Assembly (NCBI RefSeq): GCF_040675875.1
Contig: NZ_JBEGII010000001.1
Coordinates: 3,286,001 to 3,350,000 of the forward strand
Direction: 5' to 3'
DNA: 64,000 nt
Source of the DNA: Microbacterium sp. LWO12-1.2
Lineage (GTDB): Bacteria > Actinomycetota > Actinomycetes > Actinomycetales > Microbacteriaceae
The notes beneath the pieces were generated by a model, which saw only the letters and a list, made by a program, of their open reading frames with translations, did not search any database and was not told where the DNA came from. Below, in pieces: positions 27,051 to 35,030 of this stretch. The position numbers were made by a program, and so were the translations under genes. The first letter of the stretch is position 1; each line of letters begins with the position of its first letter.

Positions 27051-27335
27051 ATGGCGACAGAAGAGTTGGCCGATCGATGGCGCGGCCTGCGACGCTTCAC
27101 GATCGTCGTCGCGGCGCTCGGAGTGGCGAGTGCGGTGGCGGCCTCCGTGCTGCACTTCGGCTCCCCCGATCCGAGTGCGATCCGCACGTTCGCCACCCTC
27201 GGCCTGATCGGAGCCGTCGCCGCGGGCGCAGCGGCCGTCATGAGCAGGACGACCGGGTGGAAGGCGATCTTCGCGATGCTCGCGGTGTCGTCCTTCATCG
27301 CGTCGTCATCCGTGTTCGGGATGACCTTCTCGTGA
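27051..27335 (+). CDS. Small three-helix membrane protein
   Basis: 94 aa. The N-terminus ATEELADRWRGLRR is followed by three hydrophobic stretches (FTIVVAALGVASAVAASVL; FATLGLIGAVAAGAAAVM; AIFAMLAVSSFIASSSVFG). Family not recognised. It lies downstream of the two-component system with a palindrome in its upstream region, so it may be a target or accessory sensor. Confidence 0.75.
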   Translation: MATEELADRWRGLRRFTIVVAALGVASAVAASVLHFGSPDPSAIRTFATLGLIGAVAAGAAAVMSRTTGWKAIFAMLAVSSFIASSSVFGMTFS

Positions 27336-27405
27336 AGCTCGACAGAACGGGGCAGAAGTGCCGGAGGTTCGCGGCGGGGTCTGACGGGCCACATACGGTG
27401 GAGTG

Positions 27406-27804
27406 ATGAGGCGTTCTGTGTGTTCGGGCAGCGTGCTCGCTGTATTGATCCTTGTGGGTTGCTCTTCGTCGCCTGACTTGATGCAATGCCAGACCGTGGC
27501 CGAGCTGGATTCGCAGCTGGAATCGTTCTTCGAGCAAAGGAACGCCGGTGAGGGCTCGGCGGAAGCCCTCAACGCGCACCTGGACGAGATCGCCGACGCC
27601 TACGCCGAGGTAGACGTCACTGGCGACCTCAAGTCCGCCGTTTCTGCTCTCAGCCACGACCTCAGGGCGCTCCATGACCATCGTGTCGACGATGCGCAGG
27701 GAGACATGCCTGTCGCCAGCGAGGAAGAAGAGCTCATTCACGCGGCCGCAGTCAGCCTCACCGAGGTGCAAACGGTTTGCACGCCGAGTCAGTTCCCGGG
27801 GTGA
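27406..27804 (+). CDS. Putative lipoprotein
   Basis: 132 aa. Lipoprotein signal peptide MRRSVCSGSVLAVLILVGC with lipobox LVGC; the remainder is an acidic, probably helical soluble domain (VAELDSQLESFFEQRNAGEG; EIADAYAEV). ATG is preferred over the GTG one codon upstream. No family recognised. Ends 202 nt before the next gene; that gap shows no clear hairpin. Confidence 0.8.
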   Translation: MRRSVCSGSVLAVLILVGCSSSPDLMQCQTVAELDSQLESFFEQRNAGEGSAEALNAHLDEIADAYAEVDVTGDLKSAVSALSHDLRALHDHRVDDAQGDMPVASEEEELIHAAAVSLTEVQTVCTPSQFPG

Positions 27805-28006
27805 GGAAGCCACACGTTCTCGGTCGTGGGGCTGCGTAACCGATTCCGGCTGCACGCGAAGAGCACGTTCATCCCGCAGGCTATGGCGCGCCCTCGGCAG
27901 TGCAGCGAACCTGCTCGCTCTCATCCGATCTCCCGCCGCCGTGGACAATCCTCCGCGCTCGCGACATGTACAGGGTGTAGGTGTTGACGAGCGAAGGGCA
28001 TGAGCC

Positions 28007-28597
28007 ATGGACGAGAACGACCTGGAAACGCGACTGCGGGCCACGGCCCCCACGGTGACCGGCCCGCTGGGGCTGTCAGAGCATCGGCAACGCATCCTGA
28101 CCGACATCCGTGCACGACGGCGCCGGGCGACGAGGCTGTGGACCGGTGCCGCCGTCGCCACGGTGGTGATGGTCGGCGCAGGATCCGTCGCCGTTGCGGG
28201 CAACGGCATGGAGACCCCGTGGGGCTGGACCGCTGACAACGTGTTCTCGATTCCCGGACCCGACGGCAAGACCTGCTTCGCCGGCATCCAGGTGAAGGCC
28301 GATGGCGTGCCGGATGACGCCGAGATCGTCCTGGCGGCTCGTGACATCGTCGCGTCGGTCGACATCGCCGACCTCGACACGTCGGCCCGTGAAGCGGAGC
28401 TCGCCGCTGACATCGGCAAGCCCTTCGACGACGGTTCGCCCGGCACGGTGTTCTACACGCCCGAAGAGATGAAGCAGTCGGCGGTCCACGAGGCGGTCGC
28501 CGAGATCCTGTGGGCGGAGCTCGACGCCAGAGGATTCACCAGCCCTGATGTGAACACCCCCGTGAGCCTGTACTCCGAGAACAGGGGATGCAACTGA
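28007..28597 (+). CDS. Membrane-anchored protein, possible anti-sigma factor
   Basis: 196 aa. A soluble N-terminus (1-45, with RARRRRAT) is followed by one membrane helix (LWTGAAVATVVMVGAGSVAVA) and an extracytoplasmic domain with two cysteines (KTCFAGIQV and the terminal RGCN). The topology matches single-pass anti-sigma factors, and the next gene is a sigma factor coupled by TGATG; the function is inferred from that. No zinc-binding HxxxCxxC is seen. The cognate order (regulator before sigma) is unusual. Confidence 0.8.
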   Translation: MDENDLETRLRATAPTVTGPLGLSEHRQRILTDIRARRRRATRLWTGAAVATVVMVGAGSVAVAGNGMETPWGWTADNVFSIPGPDGKTCFAGIQVKADGVPDDAEIVLAARDIVASVDIADLDTSAREAELAADIGKPFDDGSPGTVFYTPEEMKQSAVHEAVAEILWAELDARGFTSPDVNTPVSLYSENRGCN

Positions 28598-29118
28598 TGC
28601 CGAGCAGGGCGGAGCGGACGGATCTCTTCGACGAAAAGATCCGCGCCAACGAAGCCGATCTGCTGGCCTACTTCCAACGAAGAACACCCAACGGAGCGGA
28701 CGCCGCGGATGCCTTCGGGGAACTGCTGCTGATCGCCTGGAAGCAGCGTGCGAAGATCCCCTCCGAGGGGGTAGCGGCACGCATGTGGCTGTTCGGCGCC
28801 GCACGGAACGTGCTCCAGAATCAGCGGCGCTCCGCCCAGCGCGCATCCGAGGCGGTGCAGCGTCTCGCCGACACGATGCGCGTGCTCGTGCCCGAGTTCT
28901 CGAGCGATGAAGACAGCGTGATGCTGCGCGCCGCGATCCAGGACCTGCCCCCGGAGGATGCCGAGCTGATGAAGCTCGTCTACTGGGATGGCTTCCGCTC
29001 GCACGAGGCGGCGGCGATCCTCGGGCTCAATCCCTCGACGGCACGCTCCCGGATCGCCAAGTCTCTGGGCGAGCTTCGACAGGTGCTGGCCGTTGACGTC
29101 GTCGGGCCGGCTCAGTGA
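28597..29118 (+). CDS. ECF-like RNA polymerase sigma factor
   Basis: 173 aa from ATG 28597 (TGATG with the previous gene, aggggatg as ribosome site); ATG 28588 is the alternative. The sigma region 2-like part is ANEADLLAYFQRRTPNGADA and AARMWLFGAARNVLQNQRR. Region 4 is LPPEDAELMKLVYWDGFRSH and EAAAILGLNPSTARSRIAKS. It is short and of the ECF type. The stop overlaps the following small ORF as GTGA. Confidence 0.9.
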   Translation: MPSRAERTDLFDEKIRANEADLLAYFQRRTPNGADAADAFGELLLIAWKQRAKIPSEGVAARMWLFGAARNVLQNQRRSAQRASEAVQRLADTMRVLVPEFSSDEDSVMLRAAIQDLPPEDAELMKLVYWDGFRSHEAAAILGLNPSTARSRIAKSLGELRQVLAVDVVGPAQ

Positions 29119-29258
29119 GCACCGGCAGGAGACCCGTGCCACAGCGCGACATCGACCCCGCAGACCTCTTCCTTCCCCCGACCGAGCCCATCGACATCAC
29201 CTGGATGCAGGCGGCACTCGCCGGAACGCTCCCCGAGGATGTTGACTTCCCGCGGTGA
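29115..29258 (+). CDS. Small 47-aa protein coupled to sigma factor
   Basis: 47 aa from GTG 29115, overlapping the sigma stop as GTGA. The sequence is acidic with DIDPADLFLPPTEPIDITW, then MQAALAGTLPEDVDFPR. GC-rich third positions support coding. The overlap means probable translational coupling; possible roles include sigma-partner peptide. No homolog recognised, and it could still be a chance ORF. Confidence 0.6.
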   Translation: MSTGRRPVPQRDIDPADLFLPPTEPIDITWMQAALAGTLPEDVDFPR

Positions 29259-29280
29259 CTCGATATGGTCGGTGGTTACG

Positions 29281-29364
29281 CCTGCTGGCCTCCAGCAGGG
29301 AAACCGACGCAGGTCTTGTGAGAGACCGGGGCCCGACTTCGCCCCGTGCATCATGCCTGCGTCG
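29281..29364 (+). ncRNA. Structured leader RNA candidate (riboswitch- or attenuator-like)
   Basis: Four nested or adjacent stems: CCTGCTGG/CCAGCAGG (29281-29299, 3-nt loop); an outer helix CGACGCA (29305) with TGCGTCG (29358); inside it GGTCT/AGACC (29312-29327) and GGGGC/GCCCC (29328-29345). Together they form a compact three-way junction. It ends 21 nt before ATG of the GreA-like gene. Folding is by hand; not matched to a known class. Confidence 0.55.
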
Positions 29365-29385
29365 CTGCCTATCGAAGGATCTGCC

Positions 29386-29778
29386 ATGACTTCACCCGCC
29401 GTGTGGATGCCGCCTGCCACCCTTGCCGCCCTCCAGGCCGAGCTCGCGACTCTGGAAGCCAAGGGGAGTGAGGAGACTCTCGCCGACAAGGCGCGAGCGG
29501 TCGAGCTGCGCGCGCTCGTGCGGAACGCGGATGTCGCTGTGAAGCCCAACGATGGTCTGGTGGAGCCGGGAATGCTCGTCACCGTCGGGTTCGCGGATGG
29601 CAGCACCGACACGTTCCTCCTCGGTGACCGCACCGTGCTGGCCGACGACCGCGCGCTCTCACCGCGCTCGCCGCTGGGCGCGGCCGTGAACGGCAGATAT
29701 GTGGGCGACCACGTCACCTACACGGCGCCCAACGGGCCAGCGACGGTGTCTGTGGTTGCAGCGGAGCCCGCCGCCTGA
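29386..29778 (+). CDS. GreA/GreB C-terminal-domain-like small protein
   Basis: 130 aa; ATG 29386 is preceded by aaggat. An N-terminal helix pair (LAALQAELATLEAKGSEETL) precedes a GreA/B C-terminal-like barrel (VEPGMLVTVGFADGSTDTFL; DDRALSPRSPLGAAVNGRYV; DHVTYTAPNG). Gre factors rescue backtracked RNA polymerase through an N-terminal coiled coil with acidic tip; that coil is short here, so binding the polymerase without full cleavage activity is possible. The preceding structured leader suggests regulated expression. Confidence 0.78.
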   Translation: MTSPAVWMPPATLAALQAELATLEAKGSEETLADKARAVELRALVRNADVAVKPNDGLVEPGMLVTVGFADGSTDTFLLGDRTVLADDRALSPRSPLGAAVNGRYVGDHVTYTAPNGPATVSVVAAEPAA

Positions 29779-29807
29779 CGACGAGCACCCCTTACACCCG
29801 CTGACGA

Positions 29808-30089
29808 TTAGAACGTGCCGAGATTCACGAGGTTGTTGGCGCTCTGACCATCCGCATGGGTGCGGAGGTAGGGACTTCCGCGACCCGGCCTGACCACCGC
29901 GACCCGCACGCGATCCGCACCTGAGCCCACGAAGGCCTCGCCGCCCTTGACCTCGACCCAGGCGACGAGCGACGGCTTGTCGATATCGCCGACCTTGCCG
30001 GATTCCGGGTTCACCCACCGGTACCGGATGATCTCGTCTGCCGTGCGGACTGTGCCGCCGAACCGAACATGCGTGATCTCGATCGCCAT
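29808..30089 (-). CDS. DUF3892-like protein
   Basis: 93 aa from ATG 30089, with gaggtgg as ribosome site; GTG three codons upstream is possible. It resembles DUF3892: ITHVRFGG, RYRWVNPESGKVG, VEVKGGEAFVGS and PYLRTHADGQSANNLVNLG (conserved T-x-D and N-N-L near the end). The function of that family is unknown. It is convergent with the GreA-like gene. Confidence 0.78.
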   Translation of the reverse strand: MAIEITHVRFGGTVRTADEIIRYRWVNPESGKVGDIDKPSLVAWVEVKGGEAFVGSGADRVRVAVVRPGRGSPYLRTHADGQSANNLVNLGTF

Positions 30090-30249
30090 CCCTGCCACCT
30101 CGTCGCATCGCCGCGGATGTCGCGGACGATCTCCAGTCTTCGTGGGGGCGAGTCCTCGACGTGCGGGCGAGTTGCGGCCCTTTCGTCACTCCTGCGGAGT
30201 CCTTACCGATTCCCACAGGCAGGGTCGTCCAGCACGAGGTCCAAGTTTG

Positions 30250-30263
30250 TTAGGCTTACCTAA
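30250..30263. promoter_or_regulatory. DtxR/IdeR-type iron box
   Basis: TTAGG-CTTA-CCTAA, perfect 5-bp arms, 47 nt before the siderophore binding-protein start. It fits the DtxR/IdeR family consensus TTAGGTTAGsCTAACCTAA in shortened form. Iron-dependent repression of the downstream operon is inferred. Confidence 0.8.
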
Positions 30264-30310
30264 GTAGACACTCGCTCTGCGCATCCCCCGCCCCGAGAAA
30301 GGCTCCCGAC

Positions 30311-31246
30311 GTGCCCGCACGCCTCCGACGCCCCGCGACCACCCTCCTCGCCCTCGCCGCCTCTGCCGCGCTCCTGCTCACCGGATGCGCCGCCGCACAG
30401 CCCGCCGATGCGGAGCCCACCACCGCGCCGTCCGGCGTCCGCGAGGTGGAGCACGCGCGCGGCACGACCGAGGTGCCCGAAGACGTGCAGCGTGTGGTGA
30501 CGCTCGAGCCTCTCGAGCTCGACACCGCGGTCGCCGTGGGCATCACGCCGGTCGGTGCGGCCGTCGCGTCGAATGTCGCCGGTACCCCGGCCTACCTCGA
30601 CGTCACCGGTGTCGAGGGCGTCGGCACGGTCCCCGAGCCCGACCTCGAAGCCATCGCCGCTCTCAAGCCCGACCTGATCCTCGGCACCGAGGCTCGTCAC
30701 TCCGCGCTGTACGAGCAGCTGTCGGCGATCGCCCCCACGGTCTTCATCGAGACGCAGGCCGACCCGTGGCGCGACAATGCGCTGCTCATCGGCGAGGCGC
30801 TGAACCGCGAAGACGAGGTGGCCGACCTTCTCGACTCGGTCGACGAGCGGTGCACGAGCCTCAAGGACGAGTACGCGGTCGACGGCGAGACCGCTCAGCT
30901 GCTCCGCCCGCGCGACGAGACCACGCTGAGCCTCTACGGTCCGGTGTCGTTCGCAGGAAGCCTTCTCGAGTGCGTCGGGTACACGATCCCCGAACAGGAC
31001 TGGGCAGACGGCCTGCAGGCCGACATCTCGCCGGAGAACATCCTCGACGCGCAGGCCGACCACGTGTTCGTCACGGCGGCCGACGTGGATGACGAATCGG
31101 CTGTTCCTGCCGCCATCACCCAGAACGCCGCGGCATTCCCGTCGGTGACCCTCGTCGACACCAGTTACTGGGTCTCCGGCGTCGGACCGAAGGGCGCCCA
31201 CGCCGTGCTCGACGACATCGAGAAGTACCTCGAAGCGAACCGTTGA
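30311..31246 (+). CDS. Iron-siderophore ABC transporter substrate-binding lipoprotein
   Basis: 311 aa, GTG start behind gaaagg. Lipoprotein signal with lipobox LLTGC (C26), then a class III periplasmic-binding (FecB/FepB) domain: VEHARGTTEVPEDVQRVVTL, VGITPVGA, EPDLEAIAALKPDLILGTEA, YWVSGVGPKGAHAVLDDIEK. Captures ferric-siderophore outside the cell. First gene of a five-gene operon with overlapping junctions; iron box upstream. Confidence 0.95.
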   Translation: MPARLRRPATTLLALAASAALLLTGCAAAQPADAEPTTAPSGVREVEHARGTTEVPEDVQRVVTLEPLELDTAVAVGITPVGAAVASNVAGTPAYLDVTGVEGVGTVPEPDLEAIAALKPDLILGTEARHSALYEQLSAIAPTVFIETQADPWRDNALLIGEALNREDEVADLLDSVDERCTSLKDEYAVDGETAQLLRPRDETTLSLYGPVSFAGSLLECVGYTIPEQDWADGLQADISPENILDAQADHVFVTAADVDDESAVPAAITQNAAAFPSVTLVDTSYWVSGVGPKGAHAVLDDIEKYLEANR

Positions 31247-32286
31247 CATCTCCCGCCCGAGCCGGCGCGGAGACTGTTCCGCGCCGGCGACGCGCGAGGC
31301 GAGCAGCGACCGGAGCCGTCGTGCTCCTCGTCGCTCTCGCGCTCGCCGTCGTGCTGTCGCTGATGATCGGCGCCAATCCGATCCCTCCGTCAGCGCTGTG
31401 GGATGCGCTGAACGGGCGCGGCGACGCGGAGACGAGCTTCGTGCTGTTCGAGCTGCGGATTCCGCGCACGGCGGTCGGCCTCGTCGCCGGTGCTGCTCTG
31501 GGCGTCGCGGGCGCGCTGATCCAGGCGTTCACACGCAATCCCCTCGCCGACCCCGGCATCCTCGGAGTCAACGCCGGGGCAGCGCTGGCCGTCGCGCTCG
31601 GTGTGGCCTTCTTCGGCCTGCGTGACGCGTCGGAGTTCATCTGGCTCGCCTTCCTCGGTGCCCTGGTGGTCACCGTGGCCGTCTACCTCGTCGGCTCCTC
31701 GGGTCGCGGTGCGGCGGATCCGCTCCGGCTCACGCTCGCCGGTGTCGCGCTCGGGGCCGTGCTGTCCGGCATCACCACGGGTCTCACCCTGAGCGACCCT
31801 GAGGCGTTCGATTCCATGCGCAGCTGGAATGCCGGGTCCCTGCTCGGCCGCGGCTTCGACGTGCTGCTGCCGATCCTGCCCTTCCTGCTGTTCGGGCTGG
31901 TGATCGCGCTCGGTCTGACCGCCGGCCTCAACGCCGTCGGTCTGGGCGACGACATCGCTCGCGCGCAGGGGGCGAACGTCCTCGGCATCCGGATCGGCGT
32001 GATCGTCGCCGTCACCCTGTTGGCGGGCGGCGCGACCGCCCTGGCCGGTCCGATCTCCTTCGTCGGACTCATGGTGCCGCACGTGATCCGCTGGACCTTC
32101 GGGGTCGACCAGCGCCTCATCATCCCGCTCTCCGCCGTTCTGGCCCCCGTCGTCGTCCTTCTCTCCGACGTGCTGGGGCGCGTCATCATCGCGCCCGCCG
32201 AGGTGCCGGTGGGGATCGTGACCGCTCTGGTCGGAGCGCCCGTTCTCATCGCCCTGGCCCGACGACGCAAGGCGAGCAGCCTGTGA
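31243..32286 (+). CDS. FecCD-family siderophore ABC permease
   Basis: 347 aa; the start is a TTG overlapping the upstream stop (TTGA), an unusual start codon supported by the tight coupling. Nine to ten helices. FecCD motifs include TRNPLADPGILGVNAGAALA, GLGDDIARAQG and GPISFVGLMVPHVIRWTFG. Pairs with the next gene to form the heterodimeric membrane channel. GTGA overlap with the next. Confidence 0.95.
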   Translation: MTSPARAGAETVPRRRRARRAATGAVVLLVALALAVVLSLMIGANPIPPSALWDALNGRGDAETSFVLFELRIPRTAVGLVAGAALGVAGALIQAFTRNPLADPGILGVNAGAALAVALGVAFFGLRDASEFIWLAFLGALVVTVAVYLVGSSGRGAADPLRLTLAGVALGAVLSGITTGLTLSDPEAFDSMRSWNAGSLLGRGFDVLLPILPFLLFGLVIALGLTAGLNAVGLGDDIARAQGANVLGIRIGVIVAVTLLAGGATALAGPISFVGLMVPHVIRWTFGVDQRLIIPLSAVLAPVVVLLSDVLGRVIIAPAEVPVGIVTALVGAPVLIALARRRKASSL

Positions 32287-33344
32287 CCTCCACCCGTTTC
32301 CCCTCGCTCACGGTCAGCCCGCGGCGTGTGCTCCTGAGGCTCGGACCCGTGCAGCTGCCCCTTCGGGTGCGCAGCATCCTGGTCGCTGCCGCCTGTGTCG
32401 CCGCGACGCTGATCCTCCTGATCCTGTCTCTCGGTCTCGGCTCCTTCCCGCTCTCTCCCGGCGAGGTCGTCAGCGTGCTCTTCGGGGGCGGCGAGGGCAT
32501 CGAGCGCACGGTCGTGATCGATTGGCGGCTGCCCAGAGCGCTCGCGGCTGTCACGCTGGGCGCGCTCCTCGCGATCGCGGGAGCGTTGTTCCAGACGGTC
32601 ACCCGCAACCCGCTCGCCAGTCCCGACATCCTCGGGCTCTCGAACGGCGCGTTCACCGGGATGCTCCTCGCGCTCGTGTTCTTCTCGGCCGGAGTCTCCG
32701 CCCGCACGGTCGGCGCGCTGGCCGGCGGTCTCGCGACCGCCGCCGTGATCTGGTTCCTCGCAGCGCGCGGAGGCATCCAGGGGTTCCGCCTCATCATCGT
32801 CGGGATCGGCGTCTCGGCGATCCTGGCCTCGCTCAACACCTGGATGCTGTTGCAGATCGAACTCGAGACGGCGATGTTCGCGTCGGCGTGGGGTGCAGGC
32901 TCGCTGAACGGTGTGACAGCCGAAGGACTGGGAGTCGCGTTGCTGTGCGCGGCGCCGTTCGTGGTCGCCGCCGGTCTGCTCGGTCCGCGGCTGCGTCAGC
33001 TCGACCTCGGTGACGACGTCGCGGCGGCCACGGGCTCCCGGCCGGCCGTGGTGCGCACGATCGCGCTTCTTATCGGCGTGGTGCTGGTGGCGGCCGCGAC
33101 GACCGTCGCCGGACCCGTCGCATTCGTGGCGCTCGCGGCACCGCAGATCGCCCGCCTGCTCGCGCGCACGCCCTCGCTGTCTGTATCTCTCTCCGCGCTG
33201 GTCGGAGGGATGCTGCTGCTGGCCTCCGATCTGGTCGCCCAGCACCTGCTGCCTGTCACGCTCCCCGTCGGCGTCGTCACCGTATCGGTGGGTGGCGCCT
33301 ACCTCGTCCTCATGATCATCCTGGAGATCCGTCGCCGTGCCTGA
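32283..33344 (+). CDS. FecCD-family siderophore ABC permease, second subunit
   Basis: 353 aa, GTG start overlapping the first permease. FecCD motifs: TVTRNPLASPDILGLSNGAF, GDDVAAATGSRP and GPVAFVALAAPQIARLLA. Overlaps the ATPase gene by 8 nt. It is a typical partner of the preceding subunit. Confidence 0.95.
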   Translation: MTSTRFPSLTVSPRRVLLRLGPVQLPLRVRSILVAAACVAATLILLILSLGLGSFPLSPGEVVSVLFGGGEGIERTVVIDWRLPRALAAVTLGALLAIAGALFQTVTRNPLASPDILGLSNGAFTGMLLALVFFSAGVSARTVGALAGGLATAAVIWFLAARGGIQGFRLIIVGIGVSAILASLNTWMLLQIELETAMFASAWGAGSLNGVTAEGLGVALLCAAPFVVAAGLLGPRLRQLDLGDDVAAATGSRPAVVRTIALLIGVVLVAAATTVAGPVAFVALAAPQIARLLARTPSLSVSLSALVGGMLLLASDLVAQHLLPVTLPVGVVTVSVGGAYLVLMIILEIRRRA

Positions 33345-34164
33345 CCACGATTCCGCCGCCGCATCCGCCCGCCTGAGAGCCGAGGGGATCAGCCTGTCGT
33401 ACGACCGCACCGAGATCGTGCACGAGCTGACCACCGACATCCCTCCCGGCTCGTTCACGGTGATCATCGGCGCCAACGCCTGCGGCAAGTCCACCCTGCT
33501 GCGCGGATTCTCCCGCCTGCTCTCGCCCTCGCGCGGCGAGGTGGTGCTCGATGGCAGGTCGATTGCGACCTACCCCGCGAAGGAGGTCGCTCGCCGACTC
33601 GGCCTGCTCCCGCAGAGTGCCGTCGCGCCGGACGGGATCACTGTGACCGACCTCGTCGCCCGCGGCCGCTATCCGCATCAGAGCCTGCTGCGGCAATGGT
33701 CCGATGATGACGAGGCCGCCGTGCGTGAGGCGCTGGAGGCGACAGGGACCGGCGATCTGGCCGGCCGCACCGTCGACGAGCTGTCAGGGGGCCAACGCCA
33801 GCGGGTCTGGGTGGCGATGGTGCTCGCCCAGCAGACGGATCTGCTGCTGCTCGACGAACCCACGACGTATCTCGACGTTGCGCACCAGGTGGAGCTCATG
33901 GAGCTCTTCGCGGAGCTGAACGCCCGCGGCAGGACGATCGTCGCCGTGCTCCACGATCTGAACCACGCCGCGCGCTACGCCTCGCACGTCATCGCGATGC
34001 GCCAGGGCCGTATCGTCGCGGAGGGCACTCCGGAGCAGGTGATCACGAGCGAACGCGTGCTGGAGGTCTTCGGGCTGGCGAACGTCGTGATCGCCGACCC
34101 GGTGACCGGCGGTCCGCTGGTCGTGCCCTTGCGTGGCACCCCGAAGAAGGAGGACGCATCATGA
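33337..34164 (+). CDS. Siderophore ABC transporter ATP-binding protein (FecE/FepC-like)
   Basis: 275 aa, GTG start. Walker A reads GANACGKST (45-53); most relatives have GPNGCGKST, so the A-A substitutions are uncommon but the G-K-S/T core is kept. Signature LSGGQRQRVW, Walker B LLLLDEPTTYLD, H-loop VLHDLNHA. Energises ferric-siderophore import. The stop overlaps the next start as ATGA. Confidence 0.95.
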   Translation: MPDHDSAAASARLRAEGISLSYDRTEIVHELTTDIPPGSFTVIIGANACGKSTLLRGFSRLLSPSRGEVVLDGRSIATYPAKEVARRLGLLPQSAVAPDGITVTDLVARGRYPHQSLLRQWSDDDEAAVREALEATGTGDLAGRTVDELSGGQRQRVWVAMVLAQQTDLLLLDEPTTYLDVAHQVELMELFAELNARGRTIVAVLHDLNHAARYASHVIAMRQGRIVAEGTPEQVITSERVLEVFGLANVVIADPVTGGPLVVPLRGTPKKEDAS

Positions 34165-35012
34165 GCGCCGAACGCCCCTGGGCCTATAGCGCCTTCCCGG
34201 TGCGCGTCGTCTCGCGGCGGGTGCTGAGTCCCGGCTTCGTGCGGCTGACGTTCGCCGGTGACGCCCTCGAGAACTTCGCCACCTGGGGGACCGACCAGCG
34301 GATCAAGCTCGTCCTGCCGCTGCCCGACGGATCGCTCGCCGACTTCGGTCTGCTCGAGGAACCGACACCCCATCCCTCGGACTGGTACACCCGTTGGAAG
34401 GCGCTGCCGGAGGGCGAGCGCAACATCCTGCGCACCTACACACCGGCAGCGATCCGTCCGAAGGAGCATGAGCTCGACGTGGACTTCTACCTGCACGAGC
34501 CTGCGGGGCCGGCATCCGCGTGGGCGACATCAGCGGCACCCGGCGATGAGGTCGTGATCACCGGTCCCGACCGGCGGATGGGGTGGACGGGGTACGGGCT
34601 GCACTGGGCGCCGCAGGACGCGCGCAGGTTCCTGCTGGTCGCCGATGAGACCGCCTTCCCCGCCGTGAGGTCGATCCTGCAGACGCTGGACGCGGCGGAC
34701 AGGGTAGACGTGATCCTGGAATGCCACGACGCCGTGAACGACATCGTGTCGGCGGATGCGCCGGCACACGCGCGCATCCGGATCGTCCCGCGCGGTACCG
34801 GCGACGTCTCCGGTGCCGAAAGCGCCGTGTCCGAGTGGAGCGCCGAACACGGGGCGGCGGTGCGCGACGATCCCACGTTCTACGCCTGGATCGCGGGTGA
34901 ATCGGGCACCACCGCGCGTGTCCGTCGTCGCCTCACGTCGGACGTCGGCATCCCGAAGGAGCGAGTGTCCTTCCTCGGCTACTGGAAGATCGGCGGCCCG
35001 CTCGTCGGCTGA
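34161..35012 (+). CDS. Siderophore-interacting protein (SIP, FAD-linked ferric reductase)
   Basis: 283 aa. SIP/ViuB-type: FAD-binding barrel (VRLTFAGDALENFA; RTYTPAAIRPKEHELDVDFY) and a C-terminal NAD(P)H-like domain ending SFLGYWKIGG. SIPs reduce Fe(III)-siderophores in the cytoplasm to release iron. Last gene of the iron operon. A second SIP is at 39724. Confidence 0.94.
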   Translation: MSAERPWAYSAFPVRVVSRRVLSPGFVRLTFAGDALENFATWGTDQRIKLVLPLPDGSLADFGLLEEPTPHPSDWYTRWKALPEGERNILRTYTPAAIRPKEHELDVDFYLHEPAGPASAWATSAAPGDEVVITGPDRRMGWTGYGLHWAPQDARRFLLVADETAFPAVRSILQTLDAADRVDVILECHDAVNDIVSADAPAHARIRIVPRGTGDVSGAESAVSEWSAEHGAAVRDDPTFYAWIAGESGTTARVRRRLTSDVGIPKERVSFLGYWKIGGPLVG

Positions 35013-35030
35013 TCTCGTCGAGGATCGAGC

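Noticed and set aside
31683..33494. 603-codon antisense open frame across the siderophore permeases
   Set aside because: The plus-strand genes have clear FecCD motifs, overlaps and lengths. The minus frame is a codon-bias shadow.
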